Below, in pieces: positions 12,762-25,841 of a DNA stretch of 64,000 nucleotides. The position numbers and the translations under genes are program-made. Under the pieces are notes generated by a model. It saw only the letters and a program-made list of their open reading frames with translations, did not search any database and was not told the DNA's origin. Source of the stretch: Tritrichomonas musculus (lineage: Eukaryota; Parabasalia; Tritrichomonadida; Tritrichomonadidae); the NCBI GenBank assembly GCA_039105265.1, contig JAPFFF010000003.1, positions 8,957,616-9,021,615 of the forward strand, in the 5' to 3' direction. Every line of letters starts with the position of its first letter. The first letter of the stretch is position 1.

Positions 12762-15700
12762 TTATCTCCCAAACAACAACGATTCTCTTCCAAGCAGCAT
12801 CGATTCTCTTCCAAGCAGCATCGATTCTCTTCCAAACAACAACGATTCTCTTCCAAACAACAACGATTCTCTTCCAAACAACAACGATTCTCTTCCAAAC
12901 AACAACGATTCTCTTCCAAGCAGCATCGATTCTCTTCCAAGCAGCATCGATTATCTCCCAAACAACAACGATTCTCTTCCAAGCAGCATCGATTCTCTTC
13001 CAAGCAGCATCGATTCTCTTCCAAGCAGCATCGATTCTCTTCCAAGCAGCATCGATTCTCTTCCAAGCAGCATCGATTATCTCCCAAACAACAACGATTC
13101 TCTTCCAAGCAGCATCGATTCTCTTCCAAACAACAACGATTCTCTTCCAAGCAGCATCGATTCTCTTCCAAGCAGCATCGATTCTCTTCCAAGCAGCATC
13201 GATTATCTCCCAAACAACAACAATTCTCTTCCAAGCAGCATCGATTCTCTTCCAAACAACAACGATTCTCTTCCAAGCAGCATCGATTCTCTTCCAAGCA
13301 GCATCGATTATCTCCCAAACAACAACGATTCTCTTCCAAGCAGCATCGATTCTCTTCCAAGCAGCATCGATTCTCTTCCAAGCAGCATCGATTCTCTTCC
13401 AAGCAGCATCGATTCTCTTCCAAGCAGCATCGATTATCTCCCAAACAACAACGATTCTCTTCCAAGCAGCATCGATTCTCTTCCAAACAACAACGATTCT
13501 CTTCCAAGCAGCATCGATTCTCTTCCAAGCAGCATCGATTCTCTTCCAAACAACAACGATTCTCTTCCAAACAACAACGATTCTCTTCCAAGCAGCATCG
13601 ATTCTCTTCCAAGCAGCATCGATTCTCTTCCAAACAACAACGATTCTCTTCCAAGCAGCATCGATTCTCTTCCAAACAACAACGATTCTCTTCCAAACAA
13701 CAACGATTCTCTTCCAAGCAGCATCGATTCTCTTCCAAGCAGCATCGATTCTCTTCCAAACAACAACGATTCTCTTCCAAGCAGCATCGATTCTCTTCCA
13801 AGCAGCATCGATTCTCTTCCAAGCAGCATCGATTATCTCCCAAACAACAACGATTCTCTTCCAAGCAGCATCGATTCTCTTCCAAGCAGCATCGATTCTC
13901 TTCCAAGCAGCATCGATTCTCTTCCAAACAACAACGATTCTCTTCCAAACAACAACGATTCTCTTCCAAACAACAACGATTCTCTTCCAAGCAGCATCGA
14001 TTCTCTTCCAAACAACAACGATTCTCTTCCAAACAACAACGATTCTCTTCCAAGCAGCATCGATTCTCTTCCAAACAACAACGATTCTCTTCCAAACAAC
14101 AACGATTCTCTTCCAAACAACAACGATTCTCTTCCAAACAACAACGATTCTCTTCCAAACAACAACGATTCTCTTCCAAACAACAACGATTCTCTTCCAA
14201 ACAACAACGATTCTCTTCCAAGCAGCATCGATTCTCTTCCAAACAACAACGATTCTCTTCCAAGCAGCATCGATTCTCTTCCAAGCAGCATCGATTCTCT
14301 TCCAAGCAGCATCGATTCTCTTCCAAACAACAACGATTCTCTTCCAAGCAGCATCGATTATCTCCCAAACAACAACGATTCTCTTCCAAGCAGCATCGAT
14401 TCTCTTCCAAACAACAACGATTCTCTTCCAAGCAGCATCGATTCTCTTCCAAACAACAACGATTCTCTTCCAAACAACAACGATTCTCTTCCAAGCAGCA
14501 TCGATTCTCTTCCAAGCAGCATCGATTCTCTTCCAAGCAGCATCGATTCTCTTCCAAACAACAACGATTCTCTTCCAAGCAGCATCGATTCTCTTCCAAG
14601 CAGCATCGATTCTCTTCCAAGCAGCATCGATTCTCTTCCAAACAACAACGATTCTCTTCCAAACAACAACGATTCTCTTCCAAACAACAACGATTCTCTT
14701 CCAAACAACAACGATTCTCTTCCAAGCAGCATCGATTCTCTTCCAAGCAGCATCGATTATCTCCCAAACAACAACGATTCTCTTCCAAGCAGCATCGATT
14801 CTCTTCCAAGCAGCATCGATTCTCTTCCAAACAACAACGATTCTCTTCCAAACAACAACGATTCTCTTCCAAACAACAACGATTCTCTTCCAAGTAGCAT
14901 CGATTCTCTTCCAAGCAGCATCGATTCTCTTCCAAACAACAACGATTCTCTTCCAAACAACAACGATTCTCTTCCAAACAACAACGATTCTCTTCCAAAC
15001 AACAACGATTCTCTTCCAAACAACAACGATTCTCTTCCAAGCAGCATCGATTCTCTTCCAAGCAGCATCGATTATCTCCTAAACAACAACGATTCTCTTC
15101 CAAGCAGCATCGATTCTCTTCCAAGCAGCATCGATTCTCTTCCAAGCAGCATCGATTCTCTTCCAAGCAGCATCGATTATCTCCCAAACAACAACGATTC
15201 TCTTCCAAGCAGCATCGATTATCTCCCAAACAACAACGATTCTCTTCCAAACAACAACGATTCTCTTCCAAGCAGCATCGATTCTCTTCCAAGCAGCATC
15301 GATTCTCTTCCAAGCAGCATCGATTCTCTTCCAAACAACAACGATTCTCTTCCAAGCAGCATCGATTCTCTTCCAAACAACAACGATTCTCTTCCAAACA
15401 ACAACGATTCTCTTCCAAGTAGCATCGATTCTCTTCCATGCAGCATCGATTATCTCCCAAACAACAACGATTCTCTTCCAAGCAGCATCGATTATCTCCC
15501 AAACAACAACGATTCTCTTCCAAGCAGCATCGATTATCTCCCAAACAACAACGATTCTCTTCCAAGCAGCATCGATTCTCTTCCAAGCAGCATCGATTCT
15601 CTTCCAAGCAGCATCGATTCTCTTCCAAGCAGCATCGATTCTCTTCCAAGCAGCATCGATTCTCTTCCAAGCAGCATCGATTCTCTTCCAAACAACAACG

Positions 15701-17210
15701 ATTCTCTTCCAAGCAGCATCGATTCTCTTCCAAGCAGCATCGATTCTCTTCCAAGCAGCATCGATTCTCTTCCAAACAACAACGATTCTCTTCCAAGCAG
15801 CATCGATTCTCTTCCAAACAACAACGATTCTCTTCCAAACAACAACGATTCTCTTCCAAGCAGCATCGATTCTCTTCCAAGCAGCATCGATTCTCTTCCA
15901 AGCAGCATCGATTCTCTTCCAAGCAGCATCGATTCTCTTCCAAACAACAACGATTCTCTTCCAAGCAGCATCGATTCTCTTCCAAGCAGCATCGATTCTC
16001 TTCCAAGCAGCATCGATTCTCTTCCAAACAACAACGATTCTCTTCCAAGCAGCATCGATTATCTCCCAAACAACAACGATTCTCTTCCAAGCAGCATCGA
16101 TTCTCTTCCAAACAACAACGATTCTCTTCCAAACAACAACGATTCTCTTCCAAGCAGCATCGATTCTCTTCCAAGCAGCATCGATTCTCTTCCAAGCAGC
16201 ATCGATTCTCTTCCAAACAACAACGATTCTCTTCCAAGCAGCATCGATTCTCTTCCAAGCAGCATCGATTCTCTTCCAAGCAGCATCGATTCTCTTCCAA
16301 ACAACAACGATTCTCTTCCAAACAACAACGATTCTCTTCCAAACAACAACGATTCTCTTCCAAACAACAACGATTCTCTTCCAAGCAGCATCGATTCTCT
16401 TCCAAGCAGCATCGATTATCTCCCAAACAACAACGATTCTCTTCCAAGCAGCATCGATTCTCTTCCAAGCAGCATCGATTCTCTTCCAAGCAGCATCGAT
16501 TCTCTTCCAAGCAGCATCGATTCTCTTCCAAGCAGCATCGATTCTCTTCCAAACAACAACGATTCTCTTCCAAGCAGCATCGATTCTCTTCCAAGCAGCA
16601 TCGATTCTCTTCCAAGCAGCATCGATTCTCTTCCAAACAACAACGATTCTCTTCCAAGCAGCATCGATTATCTCCCAAACAACAACGATTCTCTTCCAAG
16701 CAGCATCGATTCTCTTCCAAACAACAACGATTCTCTTCCAAACAACAACGATTCTCTTCCAAGCAGCATCGATTCTCTTCCAAGCAGCATCGATTCTCTT
16801 CCAAGCAGCATCGATTCTCTTCCAAACAACAACGATTCTCTTCCAAGCAGCATCGATTCTCTTCCAAGCAGCATCGATTCTCTTCCAAGCAGCATCGATT
16901 CTCTTCCAAACAACAACGATTCTCTTCCAAACAACAACGATTCTCTTCCAAACAACAACGATTCTCTTCCAAACAACAACGATTCTCTTCCAAGCAGCAT
17001 CGATTCTCTTCCAAGCAGCATCGATTATCTCCCAAACAACAACGATTCTCTTCCAAGCAGCATCGATTCTCTTCCAAGCAGCATCGATTCTCTTCCAAAC
17101 AACAACGATTCTCTTCCAAACAACAACGATTCTCTTCCAAACAACAACGATTCTCTTCCAAACAACAACGATTCTCTTCCAAGCAGCATCGATTCTCTTC
17201 CAAGCAGCAT
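12762..17210. repeat. L-family copy L2, right partner of the 9.58-kb pair
   Basis: It matches 3165-7634 block for block. Differences seen by eye are loss of one A unit in the 26-unit block, G to A at 13222, and the E change (CCATGC) in the unit at 15436, which L1 does not have. So few differences over about 4.4 kb suggest a recent duplication. Confidence 0.87.
15415..15456. repeat. D-E marker pair (AAGTAG unit followed by CCATGC unit)
   Basis: Unit D has C to T at position 6 and unit E has A to T at position 4. They are adjacent here and at fourteen other places, with the E ATG at 41163, 42549, 45111, 45447, 46833, 49409, 50543, 50711, 53273, 56801, 60308, 61274, 61379 and 61820. D also occurs alone, but I saw no E without D before it. 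The pair marks shared descent of these segments; the L2 copy is far from the others. Confidence 0.87.
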
Positions 17211-20200
17211 CGATTATCTCCCAAACAACAACGATTCTCTTCCAAGCAGCATCGATTCTCTTCCAAGCAGCATCGATTCTCTTCCAAGCAGCATCGATTC
17301 TCTTCCAAGCAGCATCGATTCTCTTCCAAGCAGCATCGATTATCTCCCAAACAACAACGATTCTCTTCCAAGCAGCATCGATTCTCTTCCAAACAACAAC
17401 GATTCTCTTCCAAGCAGCATCGATTCTCTTCCAAGCAGCATCGATTCTCTTCCAAGCAGCATCGATTATCTCCCAAACAACAACGATTCTCTTCCAAGCA
17501 GCATCGATTCTCTTCCAAACAACAACGATTCTCTTCCAAGCAGCATCGATTCTCTTCCAAGCAGCATCGATTATCTCCCAAACAACAACGATTCTCTTCC
17601 AAGCAGCATCGATTCTCTTCCAAGCAGCATCGATTCTCTTCCAAGCAGCATCGATTCTCTTCCAAGCAGCATCGATTCTCTTCCAAGCAGCATCGATTAT
17701 CTCCCAAACAACAACGATTCTCTTCCAAGCAGCATCGATTCTCTTCCAAACAACAACGATTCTCTTCCAAGCAGCATCGATTCTCTTCCAAGCAGCATCG
17801 ATTCTCTTCCAAACAACAACGATTCTCTTCCAAACAACAACGATTCTCTTCCAAGCAGCATCGATTCTCTTCCAAGCAGCATCGATTCTCTTCCAAACAA
17901 CAACGATTCTCTTCCAAACAGCATCGATTCTCTTCCAAACAACAACGATTCTCTTCCAAACAACAACGATTCTCTTCCAAGCAGCATCGATTCTCTTCCA
18001 AGCAGCATCGATTCTCTTCCAAACAACAACGATTCTCTTCCAAGCAGCATCGATTCTCTTCCAAGCAGCATCGATTCTCTTCCAAGCAGCATCGATTATC
18101 TCCCAAACAACAACGATTCTCTTCCAAGCAGCATCGATTCTCTTCCAAGCAGCATCGATTCTCTTCCAAGCAGCATCGATTCTCTTCCAAACAACAACGA
18201 TTCTCTTCCAAACAACAACGATTCTCTTCCAAACAACAACGATTCTCTTCCAAACAACAACGATTCTCTTCCAAGCAGCATCGATTCTCTTCCAAACAAC
18301 AACGATTCTCTTCCAAACAACAACGATTCTCTTCCAAGCAGCATCGATTCTCTTCCAAACAACAACGATTCTCTTCCAAACAACAACGATTCTCTTCCAA
18401 ACAACAACGATTCTCTTCCAAACAACAACGATTCTCTTCCAAACAACAACGATTCTCTTCCAAACAACAACGATTCTCTTCCAAACAACAACGATTCTCT
18501 TCCAAGCAGCATCGATTCTCTTCCAAACAACAACGATTCTCTTCCAAGCAGCATCGATTCTCTTCCAAGCAGCATCGATTCTCTTCCAAGCAGCATCGAT
18601 TCTCTTCCAAACAACAACGATTCTCTTCCAAGCAGCATCGATTATCTCCCAAACAACAACGATTCTCTTCCAAGCAGCATCGATTCTCTTCCAAACAACA
18701 ACGATTCTCTTCCAAGCAGCATCGATTCTCTTCCAAACAACAACGATTCTCTTCCAAACAACAACGATTCTCTTCCAAGCAGCATCGATTCTCTTCCAAG
18801 CAGCATCGATTCTCTTCCAAGCAGCATCGATTCTCTTCCAAACAACAACGATTCTCTTCCAAGCAGCATCGATTCTCTTCCAAGCAGCATCGATTCTCTT
18901 CCAAGCAGCATCGATTCTCTTCCAAACAACAACGATTCTCTTCCAAACAACAACGATTCTCTTCCAAACAACAACGATTCTCTTCCAAACAACAACGATT
19001 CTCTTCCAAGCAGCATCGATTCTCTTCCAAGCAGCATCGATTATCTCCCAAACAACAACGATTCTCTTCCAAGCAGCATCGATTCTCTTCCAAGCAGCAT
19101 CGATTCTCTTCCAAACAACAACGATTCTCTTCCAAACAACAACGATTCTCTTCCAAACAACAACGATTCTCTTCCAAGTAGCATCGATTCTCTTCCAAGC
19201 AGCATCGATTCTCTTCCAAACAACAACGATTCTCTTCCAAACAACAACGATTCTCTTCCAAACAACAACGATTCTCTTCCAAACAACAACGATTCTCTTC
19301 CAAACAACAACGATTCTCTTCCAAGCAGCATCGATTCTCTTCCAAGCAGCATCGATTATCTCCTAAACAACAACGATTCTTTTCCAAGCAGCATCGATTC
19401 TCTTCCAAGCAGCATCGATTCTCTTCCAAGCAGCATCGATTCTCTTCCAAGCAGCATCGATTATCTCCCAAACAACAACGATTCTCTTCCAAGCAGCATC
19501 GATTATCTCCCAAACAACAACGATTCTCTTCCAAACAACAACGATTCTCTTCCAAGCAGCATCGATTCTCTTCCAAGCAGCATCGATTCTCTTCCAAGCA
19601 GCATCGATTCTCTTCCAAACAACAACGATTCTCTTCCAAGCAGCATCGATTCTCTTCCAAACAACAACGATTCTCTTCCAAACAACAACGATTCTCTTCC
19701 AAGCAGCATCGATTCTCTTCCAAGCAGCATCGATTCTCTTCCAAACAACAACGATTCTCTTCCAAGCAGCATCGATTCTCTTCCAAGCAGCATCGATTCT
19801 CTTCCAAGCAGCATCGATTCTCTTCCAAACAACAACGATTCTCTTCCAAACAACAACGATTCTCTTCCAAACAACAACGATTCTCTTCCAAACAACAACG
19901 ATTCTCTTCCAAGCAGCATCGATTCTCTTCCAAGCAGCATCGATTATCTCCCAAACAACAACGATTCTCTTCCAAGCAGCATCGATTCTCTTCCAAGCAG
20001 CATCGATTCTCTTCCAAGCAGCATCGATTCTCTTCCAAGCAGCATCGATTCTCTTCCAAGCAGCATCGATTCTCTTCCAAGCAGCATCGATTCTCTTCCA
20101 AACAACAACGATTCTCTTCCAAGCAGCATCGATTCTCTTCCAAGCAGCATCGATTCTCTTCCAAGCAGCATCGATTATCTCCCAAACAACAACGATTCTC

Positions 20201-21620
20201 TTCCAAGCAGCATCGATTCTCTTCCAAGCAGCATCGATTCTCTTCCAAGCAGCATCGATTCTCTTCCAAGCAGCATCGATTCTCTTCCAAGCAGCATCGA
20301 TTCTCTTCCAAGCAGCATCGATTCTCTTCCAAACAACAACGATTCTCTTCCAAGCAGCATCGATTCTCTTCCAAGCAGCATCGATTCTCTTCCAAGCAGC
20401 ATCGATTCTCTTCCAAACAACAACGATTCTCTTCCAAACAACAACGATTCTCTTCCAAACAACAACGATTCTCTTCCAAACAACAACGATTCTCTTCCAA
20501 GCAGCATCGATTCTCTTCCAAGCAGCATCGATTATCTCCCAAACAACAACGATTCTCTTCCAAGCAGCATCGATTCTCTTCCAAGCAGCATCGATTCTCT
20601 TCCAAACAACAACGATTCTCTTCCAAACAACAACGATTCTCTTCCAAACAACAACGATTCTCTTCCAAACAACAACGATTCTCTTCCAAGCAGCATCGAT
20701 TCTCTTCCAAGCAGCATCGATTATCTCCCAAACAACAACGATTCTCTTCCAAGCAGCATCGATTCTCTTCCAAGCAGCATCGATTCTCTTCCAAGCAGCA
20801 TCGATTCTCTTCCAAGCAGCATCGATTCTCTTCCAAGCAGCATCGATTATCTCCCAAACAACAACGATTCTCTTCCAAGCAGCATCGATTCTCTTCCAAA
20901 CAACAACGATTCTCTTCCAAGCAGCATCGATTCTCTTCCAAGCAGCATCGATTCTCTTCCAAACAACAACGATTCTCTTCCAAGCAGCATCGATTCTCTT
21001 CCAAGCAGCATCGATTCTCTTCCAAACAACAACGATTCTCTTCCAAACAACAACGATTCTCTTCCAAGCAGCATCGATTCTCTTCCAAGCAGCATCGATT
21101 CTCTTCCAAGCAGCATCGATTCTCTTCCAAGCAGCATCGATTCTCTTCCAAACAACAACGATTCTCTTCCAAGCAGCATCGATTCTCTTCCAAGCAGCAT
21201 CGATTCTCTTCCAAGCAGCATCGATTCTCTTCCAAACAACAACGATTCTCTTCCAAGCAGCATCGATTATCTCCCAAACAACAACGATTCTCTTCCAAGC
21301 AGCATCGATTCTCTTCCAAACAACAACGATTCTCTTCCAAACAACAACGATTCTCTTCCAAGCAGCATCGATTCTCTTCCAAGCAGCATCGATTCTCTTC
21401 CAAGCAGCATCGATTCTCTTCCAAACAACAACGATTCTCTTCCAAGCAGCATCGATTCTCTTCCAAGCAGCATCGATTCTCTTCCAAGCAGCATCGATTC
21501 TCTTCCAAACAACAACGATTCTCTTCCAAACAACAACGATTCTCTTCCAAACAACAACGATTCTCTTCCAAACAACAACGATTCTCTTCCAAGCAGCATC
21601 GATTCTCTTCCAAGCAGCAT
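17025..21620. repeat. L-family copy L3
   Basis: It begins with the 9-unit block shared with the end of L2, then the short blocks, then the 19-unit block at 17697. Relative to L4 the offset is 4,242 bp from 17697, 4,200 bp from 19041 and 4,221 bp from 21267, so the copies differ by gain or loss of two units and one unit. The unit at 17914 is an A/B intermediate that L4 lacks; C to T at 19381 is also private. Confidence 0.85.
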
Positions 21621-21623
21621 CGA

Positions 21624-24600
21624 TTATCTCCCAAACAACAACGATTCTCTTCCAAGCAGCATCGATTCTCTTCCAAGCAGCATCGATTCTCTTCCAAACA
21701 ACAACGATTCTCTTCCAAACAACAACGATTCTCTTCCAAACAACAACGATTCTCTTCCAAACAACAACGATTCTCTTCCAAGCAGCATCGATTCTCTTCC
21801 AAGCAGCATCGATTATCTCCCAAACAACAACGATTCTCTTCCAAGCAGCATCGATTCTCTTCCAAGCAGCATCGATTCTCTTCCAAGCAGCATCGATTCT
21901 CTTCCAAGCAGCATCGATTCTCTTCCAAGCAGCATCGATTATCTCCCAAACAACAACGATTCTCTTCCAAGCAGCATCGATTCTCTTCCAAACAACAACG
22001 ATTCTCTTCCAAGCAGCATCGATTCTCTTCCAAGCAGCATCGATTCTCTTCCAAACAACAACGATTCTCTTCCAAACAACAACGATTCTCTTCCAAGCAG
22101 CATCGATTCTCTTCCAAGCAGCATCGATTCTCTTCCAAACAACAACGATTCTCTTCCAAGCAGCATCGATTCTCTTCCAAACAACAACGATTCTCTTCCA
22201 AACAACAACGATTCTCTTCCAAGCAGCATCGATTCTCTTCCAAGCAGCATCGATTCTCTTCCAAACAACAACGATTCTCTTCCAAGCAGCATCGATTCTC
22301 TTCCAAGCAGCATCGATTCTCTTCCAAGCAGCATCGATTATCTCCCAAACAACAACGATTCTCTTCCAAGCAGCATCGATTCTCTTCCAAGCAGCATCGA
22401 TTCTCTTCCAAGCAGCATCGATTCTCTTCCAAACAACAACGATTCTCTTCCAAACAACAACGATTCTCTTCCAAACAACAACGATTCTCTTCCAAACAAC
22501 AACGATTCTCTTCCAAGCAGCATCGATTCTCTTCCAAACAACAACGATTCTCTTCCAAACAACAACGATTCTCTTCCAAGCAGCATCGATTCTCTTCCAA
22601 ACAACAACGATTCTCTTCCAAACAACAACGATTCTCTTCCAAACAACAACGATTCTCTTCCAAACAACAACGATTCTCTTCCAAACAACAACGATTCTCT
22701 TCCAAACAACAACGATTCTCTTCCAAACAACAACGATTCTCTTCCAAGCAGCATCGATTCTCTTCCAAACAACAACGATTCTCTTCCAAGCAGCATCGAT
22801 TCTCTTCCAAGCAGCATCGATTCTCTTCCAAGCAGCATCGATTCTCTTCCAAACAACAACGATTCTCTTCCAAGCAGCATCGATTATCTCCCAAACAACA
22901 ACGATTCTCTTCCAAGCAGCATCGATTCTCTTCCAAACAACAACGATTCTCTTCCAAACAACAACGATTCTCTTCCAAGCAGCATCGATTCTCTTCCAAG
23001 CAGCATCGATTCTCTTCCAAGCAGCATCGATTCTCTTCCAAACAACAACGATTCTCTTCCAAGCAGCATCGATTCTCTTCCAAGCAGCATCGATTCTCTT
23101 CCAAGCAGCATCGATTCTCTTCCAAACAACAACGATTCTCTTCCAAACAACAACGATTCTCTTCCAAACAACAACGATTCTCTTCCAAACAACAACGATT
23201 CTCTTCCAAGCAGCATCGATTCTCTTCCAAGCAGCATCGATTATCTCCCAAACAACAACGATTCTCTTCCAAGCAGCATCGATTCTCTTCCAAGCAGCAT
23301 CGATTCTCTTCCAAACAACAACGATTCTCTTCCAAACAACAACGATTCTCTTCCAAACAACAACGATTCTCTTCCAAGTAGCATCGATTCTCTTCCAAGC
23401 AGCATCGATTCTCTTCCAAACAACAACGATTCTCTTCCAAACAACAACGATTCTCTTCCAAACAACAACGATTCTCTTCCAAACAACAACGATTCTCTTC
23501 CAAACAACAACGATTCTCTTCCAAGCAGCATCGATTCTCTTCCAAGCAGCATCGATTATCTCCTAAACAACAACGATTCTCTTCCAAGCAGCATCGATTC
23601 TCTTCCAAGCAGCATCGATTCTCTTCCAAGCAGCATCGATTCTCTTCCAAGCAGCATCGATTATCTCCCAAACAACAACGATTCTCTTCCAAGCAGCATC
23701 GATTATCTCCCAAACAACAACGATTCTCTTCCAAACAACAACGATTCTCTTCCAAGCAGCATCGATTCTCTTCCAAGCAGCATCGATTCTCTTCCAAGCA
23801 GCATCGATTCTCTTCCAAACAACAACGATTCTCTTCCAAGCAGCATCGATTCTCTTCCAAACAACAACGATTCTCTTCCAAACAACAACGATTCTCTTCC
23901 AAGCAGCATCGATTCTCTTCCAAGCAGCATCGATTCTCTTCCAAACAACAACGATTCTCTTCCAAGCAGCATCGATTCTCTTCCAAGCAGCATCGATTCT
24001 CTTCCAAGCAGCATCGATTCTCTTCCAAACAACAACGATTCTCTTCCAAACAACAACGATTCTCTTCCAAACAACAACGATTCTCTTCCAAACAACAACG
24101 ATTCTCTTCCAAGCAGCATCGATTCTCTTCCAAGCAGCATCGATTATCTCCCAAACAACAACGATTCTCTTCCAAGCAGCATCGATTCTCTTCCAAGCAG
24201 CATCGATTCTCTTCCAAGCAGCATCGATTCTCTTCCAAGCAGCATCGATTCTCTTCCAAGCAGCATCGATTCTCTTCCAAGCAGCATCGATTCTCTTCCA
24301 AACAACAACGATTCTCTTCCAAGCAGCATCGATTCTCTTCCAAGCAGCATCGATTCTCTTCCAAGCAGCATCGATTATCTCCCAAACAACAACGATTCTC
24401 TTCCAAGCAGCATCGATTCTCTTCCAAGCAGCATCGATTCTCTTCCAAGCAGCATCGATTCTCTTCCAAGCAGCATCGATTCTCTTCCAAGCAGCATCGA
24501 TTCTCTTCCAAGCAGCATCGATTCTCTTCCAAACAACAACGATTCTCTTCCAAGCAGCATCGATTCTCTTCCAAGCAGCATCGATTCTCTTCCAAGCAGC

Positions 24601-25841
24601 ATCGATTCTCTTCCAAACAACAACGATTCTCTTCCAAACAACAACGATTCTCTTCCAAACAACAACGATTCTCTTCCAAACAACAACGATTCTCTTCCAA
24701 GCAGCATCGATTCTCTTCCAAGCAGCATCGATTATCTCCCAAACAACAACGATTCTCTTCCAAGCAGCATCGATTCTCTTCCAAGCAGCATCGATTCTCT
24801 TCCAAACAACAACGATTCTCTTCCAAACAACAACGATTCTCTTCCAAACAACAACGATTCTCTTCCAAACAACAACGATTCTCTTCCAAGCAGCATCGAT
24901 TCTCTTCCAAGCAGCATCGATTATCTCCCAAACAACAACGATTCTCTTCCAAGCAGCATCGATTCTCTTCCAAGCAGCATCGATTCTCTTCCAAGCAGCA
25001 TCGATTCTCTTCCAAGCAGCATCGATTCTCTTCCAAGCAGCATCGATTATCTCCCAAACAACAACGATTCTCTTCCAAGCAGCATCGATTCTCTTCCAAA
25101 CAACAACGATTCTCTTCCAAGCAGCATCGATTCTCTTCCAAGCAGCATCGATTCTCTTCCAAACAACAACGATTCTCTTCCAAACAACAACGATTCTCTT
25201 CCAAGCAGCATCGATTCTCTTCCAAGCAGCATCGATTCTCTTCCAAACAACAACGATTCTCTTCCAAACAACAACGATTCTCTTCCAAGCAGCATCGATT
25301 CTCTTCCAAGCAGCATCGATTCTCTTCCAAGCAGCATCGATTCTCTTCCAAGCAGCATCGATTCTCTTCCAAACAACAACGATTCTCTTCCAAGCAGCAT
25401 CGATTCTCTTCCAAGCAGCATCGATTCTCTTCCAAGCAGCATCGATTCTCTTCCAAACAACAACGATTCTCTTCCAAGCAGCATCGATTATCTCCCAAAC
25501 AACAACGATTCTCTTCCAAGCAGCATCGATTCTCTTCCAAACAACAACGATTCTCTTCCAAACAACAACGATTCTCTTCCAAGCAGCATCGATTCTCTTC
25601 CAAGCAGCATCGATTCTCTTCCAAGCAGCATCGATTCTCTTCCAAACAACAACGATTCTCTTCCAAGCAGCATCGATTCTCTTCCAAGCAGCATCGATTC
25701 TCTTCCAAGCAGCATCGATTCTCTTCCAAACAACAACGATTCTCTTCCAAACAACAACGATTCTCTTCCAAACAACAACGATTCTCTTCCAAACAACAAC
25801 GATTCTCTTCCAAGCAGCATCGATTCTCTTCCAAGCAGCAT
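21624..25841. repeat. L-family copy L4, tandem to L3
   Basis: It repeats the L3 block series: 9, 6, 19, 26, 17, 15, then 21, 11, 17, 9, 6, 21 and 17 units. Where L3 has four short blocks after its first 9-unit block, L4 has one. It carries D and CTAAAC markers at the same relative places (CTAAAC unit at 23563). As a third copy it helps polarise differences between the later 7-kb pair. Confidence 0.85.

Noticed and set aside
15438-19181. Plus-strand open frames beginning MQHRLSP, here 1,247 codons, and others from 41163 to 61820
   Set aside because: The ATG is the E variant and the end is the TAG in the next D variant. Start and stop positions merely track two satellite point variants.
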